From an uncultured bacterium (GTDB lineage: Bacteria > Patescibacteriota > Patescibacteriia > UBA1558 > GWA2-36-10): 17,096 nt of DNA. The first letter of the stretch is position 1; every line of letters begins with the position of its first letter. This document shows positions 13,288 through 17,096 of the stretch, one piece after another. The stretch is from NCBI GenBank assembly GCA_903876815.1, contig CAIRBL010000096.1, forward strand, positions 1 through 17,096. Direction: 5' to 3'. The translations under genes and the position numbers were made by a program. The notes beneath the pieces are model-generated. The model was not told the origin of the DNA. It saw only the letters and a program-made list of their open reading frames with translations, and did no database searches.

Positions 13288-15474
13288 ATGACTAAGAAAA
13301 ATTTTGTGCAAGTAGTGATTTTTTTCCTGGCAATTTGTGTTTTTTATCCACTTGGTAAAAATGCACAAGCAGCTTTGGTAGTGGATTATGGGCAGATTTC
13401 ACCAACAGTTAAAGTTGAGTCGTATAAATTAGCTCGTAATGGCGATGTATTTCAAGCTAATTCTGCTTCAGCAACCATTATTAATAAAAGTGGTTTACTT
13501 TTGACAAATAGTCACGTAGTGCTTGATGACAGAAACGATCCATATGATATTTTTGCTGTTTGTCTCAGTTTTGCTGAGACACAAGAACCAGCTTGTGAAT
13601 ATACAGCCGTATTAGTAGCGTATGATAAAAATTTAGATATAGCATTATTACAGATGGTCGGTGTAGATAATCACGGCAATGCTTTACCAGAATTACCTTT
13701 TTTGAATTATAACTATAGTGGAGTCACTAAAGTCGGCGATAGCTTAAATGTTTTTGGTTTCCCAGCCATTGGTGGTAAAACTTTAAATAAAACTAATGGT
13801 CAGTTGTCTGGTTTTGAAGAGAGAAATGGTGTGCAATATTTTAAAACGGATACAGATTTTGCTAACGGTAATTCAGGAGGCACAGCAATTGATGCTAAAG
13901 GTAATTTTGTGGGTGTGCCCACTTATATTCGTTCGGCAATAGAAAATATTGGCTATATTTTAGATATCAAAGAAGCGGCTAAATTTATTGAGCTTCATTT
14001 GAATGACGAAATTGTTTTGAATACATCTGCTTATCAAGCTTTAATTGCACAGAAAAATATTTTTAATCAAGCTAAAGATTCAAATTATTATCAAGGTGCT
14101 TATGAGCCTTATTTTAGTCTAGGTATTCAAGGTAATTGGGAGTGGGATAGTATCACTAGAGACGGCATCAGTGTATCTTCTGAGTCAAATAAAAATTATA
14201 AAACTATTCAAATTCATGTTAAGTCTCTGCCTTTTAAATTTACAGATGAGTATATAGAAGAAATGATGCGATTATCTGGACTTTATATGGAATATGTCAG
14301 TAATTATCAGCAAGAAAGTGTTATGTTTGCTGGCCAAAAAGCTATTTTGTTGACTTACAATGTTGGTGGTGAAAAATATTATAATTATTTTATTCCTTAC
14401 GGACATAATTTGATTAATATACAGTATTCAGCGGAAGTAGAAGATTTGACAGCTAACCTATTAGAGTTTGATCAGGTTTTAAATACTTTTACTTTTATAG
14501 ATTCAGCAGTTGATCAGCCAGCCGTTATCAATAATTACACTGATCATTCTTTAGGATTTTCCATAGATCAAATCGGTCAATGGTATATTCAGCCAAATTT
14601 AGATGCTTATCAAGAAGATGTAATTTTAGGCTTATTTAATCCAAAAAATATTTGGGGAGAAATGAGCTTGTCTTATAGTGAAATTGATGATGATAAAAAA
14701 GAATTGTCTAACTCACAATATTTGGATAGATTGTTAACTGAGTATAAAAATGGTAAAGATGGTTTTGAATTAATTAATAAAAATGATTCTTTATTATTGG
14801 ATGATTTATCTGGTTGGTCGATTACTTATACAGCGCTTGGTTTAGAACAAGATAAAGATTCAAAAATTAGTGAAGTTTATTTACGCGATGGTGAGTATGT
14901 TTACACTATGGTTTATGAGGATTTGATAGATGGTTATAATAGTTATTTGCAGGATTTTAAAAACATTTTAGCTAGTTTCAAAAATTTAAATAAATCTTTA
15001 GGCGTGCCAGGAGAAGGACTTTATGAACTGGGTTCTTTGGACTATGCGTTTTCCGATATCAAATATCATCGTTTTGCTCAATCAATTACTGAATTAGCAG
15101 ACGATGGTGTAATAGTTGGTTATACTAATGATACTTTTAGACCAGAAAAAAATATTAGTGCCAATGAAGCTAAGCTTTTTATTGCAAATTCTTTTGCTAA
15201 TAGTCAGCGTTCCCAAATCAATCCACAAGGAGCTAAATTTTTATTAGGCTCAAACGTGAGTTTGGCCAATGGTCTTAAGGCTTTGGTTGATTCTTATAAG
15301 TTGACACTTTGGAATGATAAATATAATGATGCGCCAAATTGGAAGCCATATTTGGACAAAGGTTTGGAAATGGAATTGTTACCTAGTGAATTGTATGACC
15401 CCCAGCATTTTTTGACCAGAGGAGAGTTTACCTATATTTTAAAAAATTTATGGGATAGTTTTAAAGTTATGTAG
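13288..15474 (+). CDS. Secreted trypsin-like serine protease with C-terminal SLH segments
   Basis: A 728-residue exported protein. Residues 1-28 form a signal peptide (KK, hydrophobic core, AQA-A cleavage site). Residues about 50-235 are a chymotrypsin-fold protease of the HtrA/S1C style with the triad His76 (TNSHVV), Asp117 (NLDIALLQ) and Ser196 (GNSGGTAID). No PDZ domain is apparent. Residues about 275-405 and 421-567 look like two diverged copies of one module, each starting LGI/LGF...W and ending with a YxNIQYSAE or YVYTMVYED stretch then LNTFTFI or LASFKNL, similar in layout to PsbP/MOG1-like domains (inference). Residues about 588-632 match an SLH domain (FSDIKYHRFAQSITELADDG), and a second degenerate SLH lies at about 676-728. 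SLH domains bind cell-wall polymers, so a surface-anchored protease is likely. Monocistronic, with its own promoter and terminator. Confidence 0.85.
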   Translation: MTKKNFVQVVIFFLAICVFYPLGKNAQAALVVDYGQISPTVKVESYKLARNGDVFQANSASATIINKSGLLLTNSHVVLDDRNDPYDIFAVCLSFAETQEPACEYTAVLVAYDKNLDIALLQMVGVDNHGNALPELPFLNYNYSGVTKVGDSLNVFGFPAIGGKTLNKTNGQLSGFEERNGVQYFKTDTDFANGNSGGTAIDAKGNFVGVPTYIRSAIENIGYILDIKEAAKFIELHLNDEIVLNTSAYQALIAQKNIFNQAKDSNYYQGAYEPYFSLGIQGNWEWDSITRDGISVSSESNKNYKTIQIHVKSLPFKFTDEYIEEMMRLSGLYMEYVSNYQQESVMFAGQKAILLTYNVGGEKYYNYFIPYGHNLINIQYSAEVEDLTANLLEFDQVLNTFTFIDSAVDQPAVINNYTDHSLGFSIDQIGQWYIQPNLDAYQEDVILGLFNPKNIWGEMSLSYSEIDDDKKELSNSQYLDRLLTEYKNGKDGFELINKNDSLLLDDLSGWSITYTALGLEQDKDSKISEVYLRDGEYVYTMVYEDLIDGYNSYLQDFKNILASFKNLNKSLGVPGEGLYELGSLDYAFSDIKYHRFAQSITELADDGVIVGYTNDTFRPEKNISANEAKLFIANSFANSQRSQINPQGAKFLLGSNVSLANGLKALVDSYKLTLWNDKYNDAPNWKPYLDKGLEMELLPSELYDPQHFLTRGEFTYILKNLWDSFKVM

Positions 15475-15486
15475 GGTAGGTTTTTT

Positions 15487-15527
15487 GCCCCAAATCGCTA
15501 ATAGCGATTTGGGGCTTTGCTTTTTAT
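15487..15527 (+). terminator. Terminator of the protease gene
   Basis: A perfect 13-bp stem, GCCCCAAATCGCT/AGCGATTTGGGGC, around AAT (15487-15515), followed by TTTGCTTTTTAT. It lies 12 bases after the TAG stop. Its T tail contains the -35 box of cysS. Confidence 0.85.
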
Positions 15528-15545
15528 ACTTTTTTTAGCTAAAAT
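15517..15545 (+). promoter_or_regulatory. Promoter of cysS inside the terminator tail
   Basis: TTGCTT (15517-15522), a 17-base spacer, and TAAAAT (15540-15545). The -35 hexamer matches the one proposed for rpsB. The predicted start near 15552 leaves a leader of about 13 nt. Confidence 0.5.
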
Positions 15546-15564
15546 ACAGATAATAAGAAAATTT

Positions 15565-16947
15565 ATGCAAATTTACTTTAATAACAGTTTAACAAAGAAT
15601 AAAGAGGAGTTTAAACCAATAAAAAATAATCAAGTTGGCTTGTATACTTGCGGGCCAACTGTTTATGGCTATCCTCATATTGGTAATTTTCGTGCTTATC
15701 TGACCTGGGATCTTTTAAAAAGATTTTTAGTTTCCCAAAATTTTACAGTTACTCATATTATGAATTTGACTGACGTTGGCCACTTAGTGTCTGATGATGA
15801 TTTTGGTGAAGATAAACTGGAAAAAGCGGCTAAAAGAGAAGGCAAAAATGCCTGGGAGATTGCCGAATTTTTTATTCAAGATTTTAAAAATTCTTTAAAA
15901 GATTTAAATATTTTAGAACCAACACATTTTGTTAGAGCAACGGAAACCATCAACGAGCAAATTGAATTTGTAAAGGTCTTAGAAGAAAAAGGTTTTTTAT
16001 ACAAAACTTCTGATGGTTTATATTTTGATACTTCTAAAATTGCTGACTACGGCAAAATTGCTAATATTCAAAATATAGATTTACAAGCGGGCGCTAGAAT
16101 AGAGTTAAACAGTGAGAAAAAAAATATCACTGATTTTGCGGTGTGGAAATTTTCACCAGCCGATCAAAAGCGAGATATGGAGTGGGAGTCGCCTTGGGGC
16201 ACAGGCTTTCCTGGTTGGCACCTAGAGTGTTCAGTGATGAGTCGGATGTATTTGGGTGATACTTTTGATATTCATACTGGTGGCATTGATCATTTAGCCA
16301 TTCATCATCCTAATGAAATGGCGCAAAGTGAAGCTGTAACCGGAAAATTGCAGGCAAACTATTGGCTTCACAATGAATTTTTGAAGTTTGAAGGTGGCAA
16401 GATGTCAAAGTCAGCCGGTACCTTTGTCACTATAGAAAATTTAAAAGAAAAAAACATTTCGCCGCTTGCTTATCGCTATTTTGTTTTGTTGACGCATTAT
16501 CGTAAAGCTTTGAATTTTTCTCAGGATGCGCTAGAGGCCGCACAAAATGCTCTGGTTAATCTAGTAAAGACTATTGCGAATTTTAATGATGGTGGTCAAG
16601 TAGATTCTGCAAGTTTAGAAAAATTTTATTCTGTTTTAGCTGATGACCTAAATACTCCGCAAGCCGTGGCAGTTTTGCAAGAAGTTTTGGCAAGTGATTT
16701 AGCTGATCAAGATAAGCTGGCTACTGTTTATCAGATGGATGAAGTTTTGGGTTTGGATTTAAAAAATTTAAAAACACAAATTTTAAGCTTATCAGCAGAA
16801 GTTAATGATTTGTTAACACAACGTGAGCAGGCAAGAAGCAATAAAGACTGGTCTTTGTCTGACGTTTTACGTGTTCGTTTGCAAAGTTTGGGAGTGGAAG
16901 TAGAGGATACAGCTGTTGGTCAAAAAGCGATGAGGATAAAGATTTAA
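15565..16947 (+). CDS. cysS: Cysteinyl-tRNA synthetase
   Basis: Class I aminoacyl-tRNA synthetase charging tRNA-Cys. The 460-residue product starts at ATG 15565 (MQIYFNNS); an upstream in-frame ATG at 15517 lies in the terminator tail and before the predicted transcription start, so it is rejected. Motifs: Cys29 in YTCGPTVYG, HIGN (38-41) as the HIGH signature, Cys222 in WHLECSVMS, HHPNE (247-251), which completes the zinc site, and KMSKS (279-283). The usual DLxFPHHENE text reads DHLAIHHPNE here, a conservative variant. The C-terminal helical domain is present (DDLNTPQAVAVL) and ends in GVEVEDTAVGQKAMRIK. A possible NUDIX gene follows after three bases, so the two form an operon. Confidence 0.97.
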   Translation: MQIYFNNSLTKNKEEFKPIKNNQVGLYTCGPTVYGYPHIGNFRAYLTWDLLKRFLVSQNFTVTHIMNLTDVGHLVSDDDFGEDKLEKAAKREGKNAWEIAEFFIQDFKNSLKDLNILEPTHFVRATETINEQIEFVKVLEEKGFLYKTSDGLYFDTSKIADYGKIANIQNIDLQAGARIELNSEKKNITDFAVWKFSPADQKRDMEWESPWGTGFPGWHLECSVMSRMYLGDTFDIHTGGIDHLAIHHPNEMAQSEAVTGKLQANYWLHNEFLKFEGGKMSKSAGTFVTIENLKEKNISPLAYRYFVLLTHYRKALNFSQDALEAAQNALVNLVKTIANFNDGGQVDSASLEKFYSVLADDLNTPQAVAVLQEVLASDLADQDKLATVYQMDEVLGLDLKNLKTQILSLSAEVNDLLTQREQARSNKDWSLSDVLRVRLQSLGVEVEDTAVGQKAMRIKI

Positions 16948-16950
16948 TTT

Positions 16951-17096
16951 ATGTTTGATATTCAAATAAAAGTTGGTGCTTTAGTAGAAAATGATGGCCA
17001 ACTTTGGTTGATTTCCGAAAAAGGACAAAGCAATAAATACTTATTAAATATTGTCAAAGGTACTTTTGATCCAAAATTAGATAAAAATTTATTAGC
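16951..17096 (+). CDS. N-terminal fragment, possibly a NUDIX hydrolase (runs off the window)
   Basis: A frame open from ATG 16951 to the right edge, with 48 codons visible. It lies three bases after the cysS stop, so it is probably translated from the same mRNA. The text KVGALVENDGQLWLISEKG followed by YLLNIVKGTFDP resembles the first strands of a NUDIX domain, where LNxPKGTxDP-like wording precedes the NUDIX box. The box itself (GX5EX7REUXEE) would lie beyond the window edge, so the family call is tentative. Confidence 0.5.
   Translation, partial: MFDIQIKVGALVENDGQLWLISEKGQSNKYLLNIVKGTFDPKLDKNLL

Noticed and set aside
15517..15564. Upstream in-frame ATG for cysS
   Set aside because: It lies in the terminator tail before the predicted transcription start, and adds a hydrophobic stretch not found in CysRS.
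1..17096. CRISPR array, insertion sequence, integrase or defence operon
   Set aside because: No regularly spaced direct repeats, transposase, integrase or recognised defence genes were found on either strand.

Overview
The window looks like part of the chromosome of an A+T-rich bacterium with a compact genome, most likely a member of the Candidate Phyla Radiation (Patescibacteria). This is inferred from the low G+C, the very short intergenic gaps, the near absence of Shine-Dalgarno sequences, the housekeeping content and the style of the small membrane proteins. No 16S rRNA or species marker is present, so the lineage is not proven. UGA is a true stop in two intact genes and is never seen inside an intact gene, so the standard bacterial code applies (not the Gly-UGA code of Gracilibacteria and Absconditabacteria).

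Layout. Positions 1-2476 (minus): a small membrane protein, then the N-terminal 702 residues of the replicative polymerase DnaE, which runs off the left edge. Positions 2543-2899: a less A+T-rich gap holding a small minus-strand reading frame that has the best ribosome-binding site in the window but an in-frame UGA at codon 8. Positions 2900-6626 (plus): an unrecognised membrane protein overlapping rodA (cell-wall SEDS glycosyltransferase), then rplY (L25) and a DUF3048/YerB-like protein. Positions 6636-9016 (minus): prmC and prfA (release factor 1 and its methyltransferase), preceded by rpmE (L31). Positions 9318-10848 (plus): rpsB-tsf with a 156-nt leader. Positions 10954-11796: a PSP1/RicT-like protein. 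Positions 11839-12081 (minus): a small two-helix membrane protein. Positions 12183-17096 (plus): gap (GAPDH), a secreted serine protease with C-terminal SLH segments, cysS, and the start of a possible NUDIX gene.

The genes are mostly information processing (DnaE, L25, L31, S2, EF-Ts, RF1, PrmC, CysRS), plus cell-wall elongation (RodA), glycolysis (GAPDH) and surface functions (protease, DUF3048 protein). No mobile element, CRISPR array, defence operon or tRNA/rRNA gene was seen.

The most distinctive features are regulatory. Most promoters are extended -10 type (TGn before the -10 hexamer), give short leaders of about 13-42 nt without a Shine-Dalgarno, and often have their -35 box built into the preceding terminator or stop codon. 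One gene (2900) appears leaderless. Only rpsB and prfA have long structured leaders, and both encode translation components. Nothing in the window is clearly a new multi-gene system; the strongest candidates for follow-up are the UGA-interrupted small frame, the rpsB and prfA leaders, and the protease-SLH protein with a duplicated middle module.
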